From: Dicyema japonicum
Lineage: Eukaryota > Dicyemida > Rhombozoa > Dicyemidae
Direction: 5' to 3'
DNA: 64,000 bases
Assembly (NCBI GenBank): GCA_011109175.1
Contig: RDEW01000011.1
Span: 483,095-547,094, forward strand
In this document: positions 24,550 through 35,354 of the stretch, in pieces
Layout: each line of letters opens with the position of its first letter
How positions within the stretch are numbered: the stretch's first letter is position 1
The notes under the pieces: generated by a model
What the model was told of the DNA's origin: nothing
Databases searched by the model: none
Seen by the model: only the letters and a program-made list of their open reading frames with translations
Program-made: the position numbers and the translations under genes

Positions 24550-27106
24550 TTATTTTAGCTGAGATTTCATTCTGATGTTTTCTTCTTTTAGCAATTCAAG
24601 TTCTCTTTTCAGATTTTCAATATTTTTGTGTGCCAAATTCTGCTTGATTTTAGTTTGCTCGATATTTGTTTCCAACATTTTCTTGGATTTGTATTCACTT
24701 TTTTCCACTTCTTCTGCCCTCGAAAAGCCTGCCTTTATAATTTCCTCGTGCTCATTCGACTCCGAGTTCAAATAATAAGTTAAATTACAACTTTACTCCA
24801 CTGATTAAGCTCGACTTCCCTTATTTGCCGAGTAAATTCAGTTTCCCATAAAATGTAGGTGTTCTAAATAAATAAAATAAAACTTTTAAATTTTCGACTT
24901 CATTTTCAGTTTTTACTGAATTTTCAGAAATATAATTTGAAATTTTTCGCACGATATTCAGCAAACGGTCAACTTTTTCGACGATCAAACTCAAATCTTG
25001 ATCGAATGCAGATTTTCGTTATTAATTACGAATAATATTAATTTTTGATTATTTTTGACCAAATCGTCGTGAATTTCTAGCGTCTGATGAATGAAATTAA
25101 TTTTTTAAAAATTACAAGATTTTTGGCAGTAAAGTTTGCTTCATTCGTCGCCTCGACGGTCGAAGAAATTATTTTTTGCACGTGCATTGAGAAAAGGCAG
25201 AGATGGGAAATGTTCCTAATTTAATATTTTTGGTAATATACTTATTTTTATTTAATATTTTGTATTTTTGGGGAATTGTTGACAATTTGCTTTTAAAATA
25301 CGTGAAACTTTCTTTAAATTTTTCAAAAAAATTAATATAAAATTGCCGACAATTTTCTCTTTTGTCGAAGCTGCCCGATTTTAATACGTTGGCTAATTTT
25401 TCTATGTCCAGTACATAATCTTTTATAATAACAAAAAATAACCATTCAGTTGATTCATGTCACCTTTAATGGAGTTCACACAGGTTTCAAAGTCATCTCC
25501 CAAATTTTGGACATAAACATTTCCGCGGTACAATTCTGACTTCAAAGCCTCGAAAATATTTTTATAAACTTCCAGCAAATTTTCAATTTTATTGGTATTT
25601 GCATTTTCTATGAATGACGATAAAATCTTAATAAAAAATAATTAAACTTCAAAAATCTCTTTTTCGAATTCATAAATCCATCAAACTCTTGAGTTGGGAA
25701 AAAATTACAGGTTCTATCAATTCTGTCAATTATGCGGGCCCTTATGTTTAAAATTTGGTCCAAGTTATCGTCGCATGACATAAGTAACGAGGACACTGAT
25801 CCATCCAATCGAATAGAAGAAGAAACCCACTTTTTGAAAACATTTTTAGTTTTTTCTCTTTCCTCAGAGTTTTTTTCTATTAATTTTAAAATATAGCTTC
25901 GTGAATAAATCTCCCAATTCGATTCAAACGAGTTTAACAGGTCAAAATTATATATTTGTTGTTCATTGCAGATCTAGGAATTATAATTTGGCAGTTTTAG
26001 GTTTAATGCTAGGAAACTACCTTGGTCAACAAGCAATACACTGTATTGATCCACTTACTTCGATTTTTTCTCGACGTGGAAATATTGGTTTCATTGCGTC
26101 CTACATATAGTTCATGTAGTTGTATGTAGTTTTCTATCATTTCAGCATTTTTTAAAAAGTTGTCTCTGTTTGTTTTAATCTAAATATGATTATAGACTTT
26201 AACGTTGTTGTTTAGTTGGTTAATGGATATTGACAAGGTTTCGTTATTTTTCCGTGAAACCTCAACCTCTCTGAATTAAAGTTGAGATTTTACTTTAATA
26301 TGTTGTTGATTTTATTCTTAAAAATACCAATTCTAGCGGTCAAATCCAAATCTAATTTGTTTTGGCTTTCCAATTCTTCCTTGAAACTTGCAGTTTAGAA
26401 ATAAATTACTTTTTTAAAATTGGGGGAATCGTTTCGTAGAAGAAAATATAATCTTGCAAAACTTTATCCATCAAACTCCGCCTTTCTTTACAGTTGATCT
26501 TAAATTTAAAGTATTATTTACTTGATTTATAATTTTGGTAAAATACTCTGAAAATTTTATTTTTTCAGCATTTAATAAAAGTTCTAATGTTTTCTAAATC
26601 TCATAAAGTTTGTAACTTCATCGAATGAACTAAGTTGAAAAAGTCGAGGACGAAGAGACTTAATGTCCGAATCATATTCTGCAGTCAAGTTGAGGACTTC
26701 GTCCCGACTCTCTGGTTGGCTGAAATACCGTTTATTGCCAACATACATTAATGGAAGAAGAAATGGATATTCTACTCTGTGTTCAGGAGTTTGCATTGGG
26801 GCAGTGATTTTTTTCTGCAGTTTTAAGGGTACTTGTATATTCGGAAGAACTCTAATAACTGAGAAATCATCTTTCACGTCCTGAAATTCAGTTTTCCGTT
26901 TTTTAGGAATATCGCAGAGATAGGAAATGTCATTACTTTCAACCCATCGATACTAAAGTAGAAATACGATTCTACTCGACGGGGGTAAGATATTTGGAGT
27001 TGGGAATTCAAGCCATCGATTATACAAGTTGGAATTGAGTCACAGCATTCTTCATCCGTTTGGAACTAAATTTTCATACAAAATTTTACAAATTTGTTAT
27101 TCATTG
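24550..27106 (-). CDS. Coiled-coil protein gene with many tiny introns
   Basis: Proposed start ATG 27106 (MNNKF), a 24-nt intron (27068-27091), then FQTDEECCDSIPTCIIDGL.... Further exons are DVKDDFSVIRVLPNIQVPL and PEHRVEYPFLLPLMY. A 23-nt intron beginning gttacaaac joins '...SSFDE' to KTLELLLNAEKIKFSEYF. Exons INCKERRSLMDKVLQDYIFF and FKEELESQNKLDLDLTARIG follow. The last exon (24550-24771) is a strong heptad coil (ENLKRELELLKEENIRMKSQ). Several junctions between 24.8 and 25.9 kb could not be placed. I do not recognise the family. Length is probably 550-700 residues. Confidence 0.6.
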
Positions 27107-28229
27107 CTTAGTAACTAGATTTATTTATTTTTAAATAAACACACAAGTCCTTTAACTAAGAGGCCTGGATTACGTTAACGTTCATTCTGATCACTGCCAG
27201 TTGGAACCTCTGTCTAAGCTGTGTTATTATTATTAAAAAGTTTCAGAACTGATAATTTAACTTATAATTGTCTTGTTGCTTCTCAATGTTGACTTATCCA
27301 AGTTTCCATGCGAAGTAAGTCAACAAAAAATTAGTTAACTCAAAAATGAAAGTAAATTAGGGCCTCCTAAGAAAGACGGATCCAATGACGCCACCAGAAG
27401 GAAAAGTAATCTTCAATCAAGTAGCCACATGACAATATTATTTAACATCCCAAGACCACGGTAAAACCAAACTAATTATCACGTGACCCAGATGCGTTTC
27501 ATCAGTGACCTCATCATTGCCCGATGTTCATCCCTCGTGCTCACGCGCGGTCGTATAGGACGGCTGACTGAATTTACGGGGTCGAATTCCCGAATTCTGT
27601 AGTCTAGTTTCACAAGTCTCCAGAGGCGTTGGTTCGCTTTGGTCGAACGCATTTGTATATCAATTGAGCAGAGCACTGTTTTCAAATGTCTCAGCTTATT
27701 TGAAAATTTATCTCGAGTTTTCAATGTTTGAAAGTTCCACTGAAGAGCAGTAAACTGGCTTTCTCTTCGGTGGACTGAGAATTTCTTCCGGGAAGGTTCG
27801 ATCTTCCGTCAAAAGCATTGCCTAGGGACGTGAATGTACCCAAGAGGGTCAAAATGTACCTTTTCGATAGACATTAGGTGCCCTTAGGCGTTTCCAAATC
27901 CTTTAAATCGATAGACCACATTTTGTTGATTTTTTTTACCCCAAGATCACCGGATTAAAAAAGTTAAAAGTTAACTACTAACTAAGTGATCCCGGTTTTC
28001 CGAGTTCTGGCTCTCGTTCGGGGTCCTCGAAGATCCGACAGAATTGGTAGAAACGGGGACGGTCTCATTCTCATAGATTCCCCGCATTTTCTAGATAGTC
28101 AGTTATAGAGATTCAGGTCATTGGTGTATTTTGTTGACATGCGCATTAATACTTAGAATTCAATACACGTTTTTGTTATTTAATATAAATAAGTTTAAGA
28201 TTAAAATAAATGTTATTATTCTAATAAAA
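27107..28229. repeat. Intergenic with SINE-B-like and dispersed repeat relics
   Basis: At about 27365-27470 'gatccaatgacgccaccaga' and 'ccacatgac' recall SINE family B (60.4 kb). At 27970-28090 the block beginning 'actaactaagtgatcccggt' repeats the one at 5187-5290. A minus ORF at 27479-27724 (81 residues) has no recognised motif. Confidence 0.4.
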
Positions 28230-30363
28230 TTATTCCTCAAAAAATTTACTAGTAGGATTCGTTCTTTTTGGTCTTTTAATATCAAGTCGCTAAAAGTAAT
28301 TAAATAAATTCACAGAAAGATATGGAGAAGGTTGATCCTCAACTTCTTCAGTTTTGACGTCAGTTGTTATTTCAGTAGTCTCAGTCGACATAACAGGCAT
28401 TCCCATAACTGCAGGAGAAATTAGCTTTTGTTGAGACTTCATAGGTGGTCTAAGGCCACCCATTAGTGGAATATTGGAAAACATTTTTGCTCGGTTTTGA
28501 ATTGACCCCACAGTAGAAGAACGCTCTACGTTTTTATTACCACCATCTGGTTCTTTTAAAAAGTCAGTCTTTTTTTCTGAAGTGAGAGTTTTTTCACTTT
28601 TGAGGGGCTCTGTTTTTTCTTTGCTGAAAAGTTCTACCTTTTTTTCATAAAAGGAGTTTGCCTTCTCTTTGGAGATTATTGGCTTTACATTTTTGAGAGG
28701 TTCAGTTTTGGGAAATTCTACCTTTTTTTCATGGGAAGATTCTTCCTTCACTTTTGGAGTCTCTATCTTTGCACTTTCGACAGGTGCTGTTTTTTCTTTT
28801 TCGAGTTCTACTTTTTTTTCATAGGAGGATTTTGCCTTCTCCTTAGGAGTTATCGTCTGTACACCTTCGAGAGGCTTTGTTTTTTCTTTTTTCAAAGATT
28901 CAGTCTTTTCTTCACATTTGGAATCTTTCATTACTCCTTTCAAGGACGCTCTCGCTTGCTTTAGAAGTAATTCTGCTTGTTCTTCTTTAACAAATTCTAT
29001 CTTTTTTTCACGGGAGGAGACTTCCTTAACTCTGGAAGTCTCTATCCTTGTACTTTCGACAGGAGTTATCTTTTCTTTTTCGAGTTCGACTTTTTTTTCA
29101 TAGTAGGATTTTTCCTTATCCTTAGGAGTTATCGTCTGTACACCTTCGAGAAGCTCTGTTTTTTCTTTTTTTAAAGATTCAGTCTTTTCTTCACACTTGG
29201 AACCTTTCATTACTCCTTTCAAGGACGCTCTCGCTTGCTGTAGAAGTAATTCTGCTTTTTCTTCTTTGGCAAATTCAATCTTTTTTTCTTGTGAAGATTT
29301 ATCGCTATTTTTGTCGGGATAGGTAGGGGGTATTTCTCTATCTCCTTGATCCATTCTTTTCGATTCTGATGATGTAATATGGGGGACGTTTTATTTGAAA
29401 TATCCGACGACAAGTTTGAATTTTCTTGGTTTTTTAGTCTTTTTTGACCTTTGTCGTGTTCTATTAACATGGGTGTGGTGATTCCTGCATTCGTACTTAC
29501 ATTCGACTGTTCAGGGACTTTTTCTTGCAATTTACTCTGAGAAATAGTTGGAACAACTTTGTCTGTCACTTTTTGTTTATTTATTGGAGCCAAATTCTGT
29601 CTAATTTTTAAAAATTCAGGTTTTTGAGTATTGTCCTCAGACTGAGGTATTTTTTCACTTTTTTGTGGAGTTTCAGTCGGTTCGTTTTTCGAAAATCTCA
29701 TATTCTCTGATGCAGTCTGATTTTCAATTTTCGACTTTTCGAATTCTTTCTTATTTTCTTGATTCTCAGATTGATTTTTGAAGGTTTCTTCTGTTTGGCT
29801 TGAAATGATTAACATTTCTCGATCATTCTTACGAGTCTTATCTTCCACGTGATCTTCTAAATCAACCTCATCATACTTAATACCTGAAATATTCTCCTCT
29901 TTGGAGTTTGTCATGTCTCTTTGTCCTGAATTTCGCAGTCTTGCTTCATCCTTCGATAACAATTTTTCTAATTCGCCACCTCTTTTTTCTTTGAATTCAT
30001 TTTTTGTTTCTTTTTTACTTATTTCATCTGAAAATTGTCTTTTTGAAGTTTTATTCGATTCTTCAGGCTCACTTTTGCCAGATACAGCTGCGGATTCCTT
30101 CGTGAATTGCTTATCAGACTTTTCATGACAAATTTGCTCGGAAATTTTTACTTTTTGATTATTTTCTTGATCATGTTCGCATAGTTCCTGTTTTCTTTGG
30201 GCCTTTTCAATCTGCTCAGTCATCATAGTGCTTTCTTCTACCTAATCCTAATTAAAAATCTGACCTCATTTATTTTCGCTACGTTCGACTCAATACTGGG
30301 TTGGTCGTAGGTTTTCTTCAGTTCTTCAAGCCTTTCTTTAAGTGTTAACTTTTTATTATTCAT
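28230..30363 (-). CDS. Lysine/glutamate-rich repeat protein (paralogue of the 8-11 kb gene)
   Basis: Four exons give an unbroken frame of about 684 residues. Exon 1 starts MNNKKLTLKERLEELKKTYD (ATG 30363; an in-frame ATG lies further up at 30432). Introns are 30242-30264 (23 nt), 29356-29387 (32 nt) and 28290-28313 (24 nt). The last exon reads RLDIKRPKRTNPTSKFFEE. The middle is highly charged and probably coiled or disordered. Two full copies and one partial copy of a 93-residue (279-bp) repeat cover about 29290-28730 (AELLLQQARASLKGVMKGSK...EEKTESLKKEKTELLEG...). Near the end, KMFSNIPLMGGLRP matches the gene at 8-11 kb, and the final intron is at the same place and phase. Function unknown. 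Confidence 0.75.
28730..29290 (-). repeat. 279-bp (93-residue) coding repeat, two copies and a partial third
   Basis: The strings gacgctctcgcttgct and ggagttatcgtctgtacac recur 279 bp apart. The repeat keeps frame. Confidence 0.85.
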
Positions 30364-30439
30364 TTGACTAGGAAACTGCGCAGTTAAAATATCGTAGGTT
30401 TTATTTTTATGGCGCAACTTATAGCGAAACAAATGCCAA

Positions 30440-31660
30440 TTTCAAAGAAATTATTTTAATAAATACGCATAATTCTCCGAATTTATCCTTTCTTATCCGG
30501 ATTTATCTAAATTTATTCAAAGTGGTTAAGTCGATCAGGCAATTGGTTAATTGGTCAGAAGGTTAAGGTGCCCTCTATTGCACAAATAGCAGCTTCCGTT
30601 CACGACAGATGAAAATCCATGACTTCTTTTTCGCAAGCATGGACAAAGTGACGAACTTGGGTGACATTAGAAACCTAGAGTTATGGACAAAGGAACTGTC
30701 GGATGCACATAGAACTGGTTAGAATTTTTGTGAATGTTTTCCTAGAAACTGCACGTAGGGGAGTATAGTTATTGTGAATCCATGTATTTTCTCATAATAG
30801 TGGTGTAAAGCTTACTCAATTAACTCAAAATTTTCAGATAGAAAACCTCCCCCGCCTCATTTAATCATAATTATTTTATCTTGGTTTTTGTGCACTTTTG
30901 GAATGGACTTATCAGTGTCGATGATCTTGGAAATAGGAATTAATAGGTCAATTACTAGTTTTTCCTCATTCTTTGTGTCTTGGTTAAATTAAGTTAAATT
31001 AAAATGGAAGAAGTGGTTTCCATAACCGAATAAAATATGGGTTTTTAGTTTGTGTTCTTAATTTGAGTTCTCCCCCGCTCTCTACAATTTAAATTTAACA
31101 CACATTTAAGGGGGCTTAACAGCTTAAGAAGGATTAGAAAATTCTATGGTTTTAGCACTTTTTCCTAGGTTTCTCACGACTAGAAATTTATCGATATTAA
31201 TGCTAATATAGAAATGTCAGTCTGGTCTCTTTACATATTTAAAAATTTAATTTTGTTTTTCTTCTCTCTTAATCAGAGCTAACAGAAACATAATATCAGA
31301 ATAACAAAAGTTGATATTTATAATCCTTATTGAAAAAAATAGAAACAAAGACATTGGTAACAAATCATGCTCTATTGATAGGAGACAGTAAGCATTGCCG
31401 CGGACGATAGTCACATCAAAGCGCTGCGAAAACTATTTCCTTAGTAGCAACTCCTTTACCTATATTCCCAGCCGTTGCAGAGATTTCTAAGGCGATTAGG
31501 ACGATAAGAAAAAGATCACAAGAGCCGAATATTTCTTCAGTTTCCTTATTTATTTTATTTATTAAATCCAGGATTACAATCTTTCATAAGTCCAGCACAC
31601 ACAGTCACTACTAATTAATCAAAGGAAGGAACCCATGGGAGAACGTCTGTGCCGACCAAA
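30440..31660. repeat. Intergenic with SINE family C relic (30530-30760)
   Basis: 'caattggttaattggtcaga' and, further on, 'gacaaagtgacgaacttggg', 'gacattagaaacctagagtt' match the copy at 33850-34050. The rest shows nothing supported. Confidence 0.45.
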
Positions 31661-31664
31661 TCAA

Positions 31665-31945
31665 ACCTCCAATAGTCCATTACAGGTTTCCGCTTCAGAA
31701 AAGAGGTGGAAAAGTAGGTCCGCCCTCTTCCATTTTCATAACACATCCTACCGACGCGGACATCACGTAATTCTTAGGCGCAAGAGTTTTCATAATTGGA
31801 TTTGGTTAGGGAGAAGGCAGAAAAGACGGAGTGGAATCTTTTTGACGAGAATTAGCCTTTGCCGAAAAGTCCATCTTTCGGATACGAACCCACGACTGTC
31901 AGATTCGAAGTCATTAGACGTTCAGTCAAGTTGCATTCTTTCAGC
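31665..31945 (-). mobile_element. SINE family D copy
   Basis: The reverse complement shows the B-box region (cgtgggttcgtatccgaaag) and the body seen at 17.2 kb. Its 5' end on the minus strand is near 31945 (ttgactgaacgtc). Confidence 0.75.
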
Positions 31946-32560
31946 AGAGTTGATAATTTGGGAGTCAGAATGAGCAGTCACTAGAATGTCCATTGGGAGG
32001 AAGTTTCTAGGCAACTTCAACTACAAACTTATCGACTGGAAAAATTTCTATCCATTTACTGAAAGCTTCCTACAGAACCTTTATCCAAATGGTTGTTCTT
32101 TCCTTATTTTGGATGCAAGATTATTATCTGCTCCTTAACGCCACCTTAACTACGCCAAGGGATATGGTAGAATGGCTCTAGTTAAAAAATGACTCAAAAA
32201 GAGTGTCCGACAAACTAAGGAGAAAAGCCCTAGCTGAGGGATAAAAACCAGGGATCTCAAAGTCAAAAATCAAAATTGATGTATGTGCTCTCGTCTTTGA
32301 ACTGAAATAGATTCACCGCAAAAATTTGAAAGACCATGAGCTTATGGAAAGTTCTCCTTTTCATTGCCTCTGGAATACTCTAATCCTTAAGAACCGAGAG
32401 ACGTGCCCGTTCAACTATGAGCATCAAGTTATACGCGGGATGCGTGCTTTCGTTGGTTCATGGAGACAGATCGGACCGAGATAAGGTCTCTGCTGGTGGC
32501 TGTCGAGATCATGTGACTAGTTAGTTTTGTTTAAGCGTGGTCTTTGGAATTTTAATGCTT
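31946..32560. other. Unassigned, possibly LINE-derived
   Basis: No frame with recognisable motifs. It lies directly upstream of the R4-like LINE end and may be its decayed 5' part. Confidence 0.3.
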
Positions 32561-32565
32561 CAAGA

Positions 32566-32865
32566 GCTATGTAGTTAAGCCATCTGTTGAAGAAGCAACG
32601 AAGACTTACATCAAGTCAGTTGTGGTGAGAAGGACTCTCGAAAGCATGCTAATTGAACACAAACACGGGATGAAGGTTTCCGATGAAGAGTTCACTTCTA
32701 CTTCCGACCAGCCTTTGAAGCTAGCATGTGCTTGCTGTGAGGACATTCCATTAAATGCTAAAAGAAGTATAATTACTGACACTGATGAGATAGGAGTAAG
32801 AGTGAGCTGGCAGCAAACTCTTCTTCCAAGAGGATTACCAAATTTGGGCTGTAATTCTACTTAAT
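32566..32865 (+). mobile_element. 3' end of an R4-like LINE
   Basis: The frame gives SVVVRRTLESMLIEHKHGMK, which is the same as the C-terminus of the element at 44.8-46.25 kb (SVVLKRTLESMLIEHKHGMK). It then degenerates, with stop near 32862. Confidence 0.8.
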
Positions 32866-33204
32866 TATAATAATTTACTGGATTTAGCTATAATTTAATT
32901 GCACTACCAATAAATATTTCAACATTTTGAGTGATTTGATTGATTCGAACAAAAGACTCTCAATTTGTTCGAATTTTGATTCCATATTTTTTACAGTTAT
33001 ACTTGTGACTAATTGGTCTGGAGGTTGAAATGATGAATTTACGTCCCTTTTCTCGCCTCAGGAAACATGGGATACAAGAAGTTTCAGAAGTAGGAAAGCA
33101 TCGGATACAAAAGTGTTTTGGATTTGATTAACAATGATCTGTGAGTTTAATTCCCATCATGGATTCTAGGTCGAAGAGATCTTGTCCTTCGCCAGTTCCT
33201 TGTC

Positions 33205-33390
33205 TTCATCTTTTCATTAGCGTGGTGTCCTGTGATCTGCCTATCTCAAAAGGAGCCCAGTGCCAGGAACGATCAAAAAAATCATTTGCTCTACCCGTTT
33301 AACTGGTCTCCCGCAGCTGTGGTCCTGGATGGACGTTCTCTGCTTTTTCTACCATAAGAACTGGGTACACTTAATTAGTTATTGATTTCT
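33205..33390 (+). mobile_element. SINE family B relic
   Basis: 'gcgtggtgtcctgtgatctg', 'cccagtgccaggaacgatca' and 'aatcatttgctctacccg' match (reverse complement) the SINE at 43994-44315. Confidence 0.55.
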
Positions 33391-33835
33391 TTTATGTTGT
33401 ATGTGACGAATGCGAGAAACAGGGGAGGATGGAAACGACTCACAGCGCGTGTCCAAAGATGCATGGCAAAAGTGGAATCTTAACTTAGTTAGATAATGTG
33501 ACAATAACACTTTTTAGCAGATATGCATCACGACTTCATTATGTCCTCTAACGCAGTGGTCCCCAACCTTTTTGTTGTCGCGGACCGAAGGGTTAGACAA
33601 TTTTACCGCGACCCGAAGTTGAGCAATCACAACACGGGTCACAAGACATACAAACACACTTACAAATAACTAAGCTGACAAGGCGTATGACTAATCTTAC
33701 GACAATGTGTACAAACAGATAAAAACGGTCATTATTTTGAAATTCGAGAAGAAACTGGTTATTAAATAAACAAATAAATCCATTAATCACAAAATTTTAA
33801 AATCAATAAATCTCAAACAATGGACAATTATTTAA
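33391..33835. repeat. Unassigned stretch with a hAT-type terminal repeat at 33553-33597
   Basis: 'gcagtggtccccaacctttt' followed by 'gtcgcggaccgaaggg' has the form of the ends of Charlie-type hAT MITEs. The opposite end was not found. Confidence 0.45.
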
Positions 33836-33839
33836 AACT

Positions 33840-34050
33840 TCAAATTAACTCGATATTGAGCTAATTAGCCAAAAGGTTAATTATGGTGATGATGTACCTA
33901 TAATGCACAAAATATCTACTTCGCTTCACAATTGATAAAAACCCGTGACAAAGTGATGAACTTAGGTGACATCAGAAACCCAGAGTTTTGAACAAAGGGA
34001 CTGTTGCATACATGTATAAACAAGGCTAGAATCTCGTCCAGATCTCCTAG
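33840..34050 (+). mobile_element. SINE family C copy
   Basis: It starts 'gagctaattagccaaaaggt' and shares 'gacaaagtgatgaacttagg' and 'gacatcagaaacccagag' with the 30.5-kb copy. Confidence 0.5.
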
Positions 34051-34286
34051 CAGCAAGAACACGCCACTCAGTTCTTACGGATTCCAGAGGAGTTTGTGAG
34101 AAGCACTTTCCAGAAGTACATAACTTTGAATTCTTTTTTCTGGCTAGCTTCGATCTCCAATAATAATTGGGCCGATAGGTATAATAAATAGACAGAATAT
34201 GAAAGCGATTGAATTTTTAATTGGATAAAATTAAAAAAGAATCAATAATATTAAATAGTTAATTGATTAGAGCATTATTGGTCAAA

Positions 34287-35142
34287 TCAAAAAAGGACAT
34301 CAGCATCCGCAGCCGTTATGTACTCAGAAAATATTGAATTCACGTCAACCCGAGGCTCATTCACGTGGTTCTGTTGCTGTTTACTTTTCTCTTCTTCTGC
34401 CTCTCTTTCGAGCAATTTCTTGTTCTGGACCTTTTTCAGCCTGAAACTATAAGCACAACTCGACCTGTAAAACTCTTCTCTTTCCCGCTCATCCAATTCT
34501 GAAAGGATATAATTCACCGTTCTCGATATTTTAGGGATCACGACATAATCTAGGGCATTTACGCGACGATTCGTCTGCTTGATCACGTCATCCAGCAATG
34601 AGAAACAAACTTGAAGAGAGGCCAGATCAATAAGAATTTCTATGCTGCTTTGGTAGTTCTTCTTCAGTTTTTCTAACTGCTGACCACCAGCTGAAAGTCC
34701 GAGAAGGCCATAATCTGTAAATTAGCTAAAACCAATGAAATACTGTCAACAGTGTCTACAAATGCTTCAAAATTAGGAATTCTGACTCCAGCAACATTTT
34801 CTACAGATGATTTTACTTTGGTTCGGGCCTTGTTTACGTTGTTAAGGACATTTTGAGAGAACTCCCCAGATGTAAACTTGGCCTCTGCGTATGAGAAAGA
34901 AGCCTGTTTGAGCATATTGTTCATAGCCTCTTTTGTCTACATTGATCAAATTAACAGAAAACTGTGATTATTTTTGCTAAAACTGATCTAAATCGGAGAC
35001 TTAGAGCGTCCGCCTTCTTTTTCAGAAGACCGTGTCCCTTTTTGGCACCTCTAAGCTTTATCTTCACAATTTGAAGGGTCCTGTATGGTCATTATTGGTA
35101 AAAATTACATTCGTGATGGAAAACTGTAAGGCGATCAGACAT
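34287..35142 (-). CDS. ATP6V1D: V-type proton ATPase subunit D (central stalk)
   Basis: Subunit D forms the coiled-coil rotor shaft of the V1 sector that couples ATP hydrolysis to proton pumping. The spliced product follows the animal protein through its length: [46 protein letters not shown], then [39 protein letters not shown] and the hallmark [15 protein letters not shown]. Introns: 35081-35108, 34937-34962 (26 nt), 34715-34743 (29 nt), 34441-34464 (24 nt). Exon 1 (ATG 35142, [11 protein letters not shown]) fits the family start. Joining it at GT-AG shifts the frame by one base; the frame fits only if one extra G is kept. The gene is divergent from TAOK, 212 bp between start codons. Confidence 0.93.
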
Positions 35143-35354
35143 AGTAGAAAATCTTATGCCACAATAAGTGATTAAACCACAAAAGCGATTAAGAAAATAT
35201 CTGGTTAAAGTTAATTAAAATATTAAAATTGAAAATATATTAATTTAGATAATAAAAAAATAAATGAATAATTTATTGTTAAATAATTCTGATTTGTAGT
35301 ATTTAATTAAGATTATGTTTGATGTTTTAAAAATAACTCCAGATTGTAAGATAA
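35143..35354. promoter_or_regulatory. Shared 212-bp spacer between divergent ATP6V1D and TAOK
   Basis: Both start codons face outward from this very A+T-rich spacer, so both 5' UTRs and promoters must lie in it or overlap the genes. No specific box is claimed. Confidence 0.55.

Noticed and set aside
28731-29174. Plus-strand Phe-rich ORFs as membrane proteins
   Set aside because: They are antisense shadows of the Lys/Glu-rich gene.
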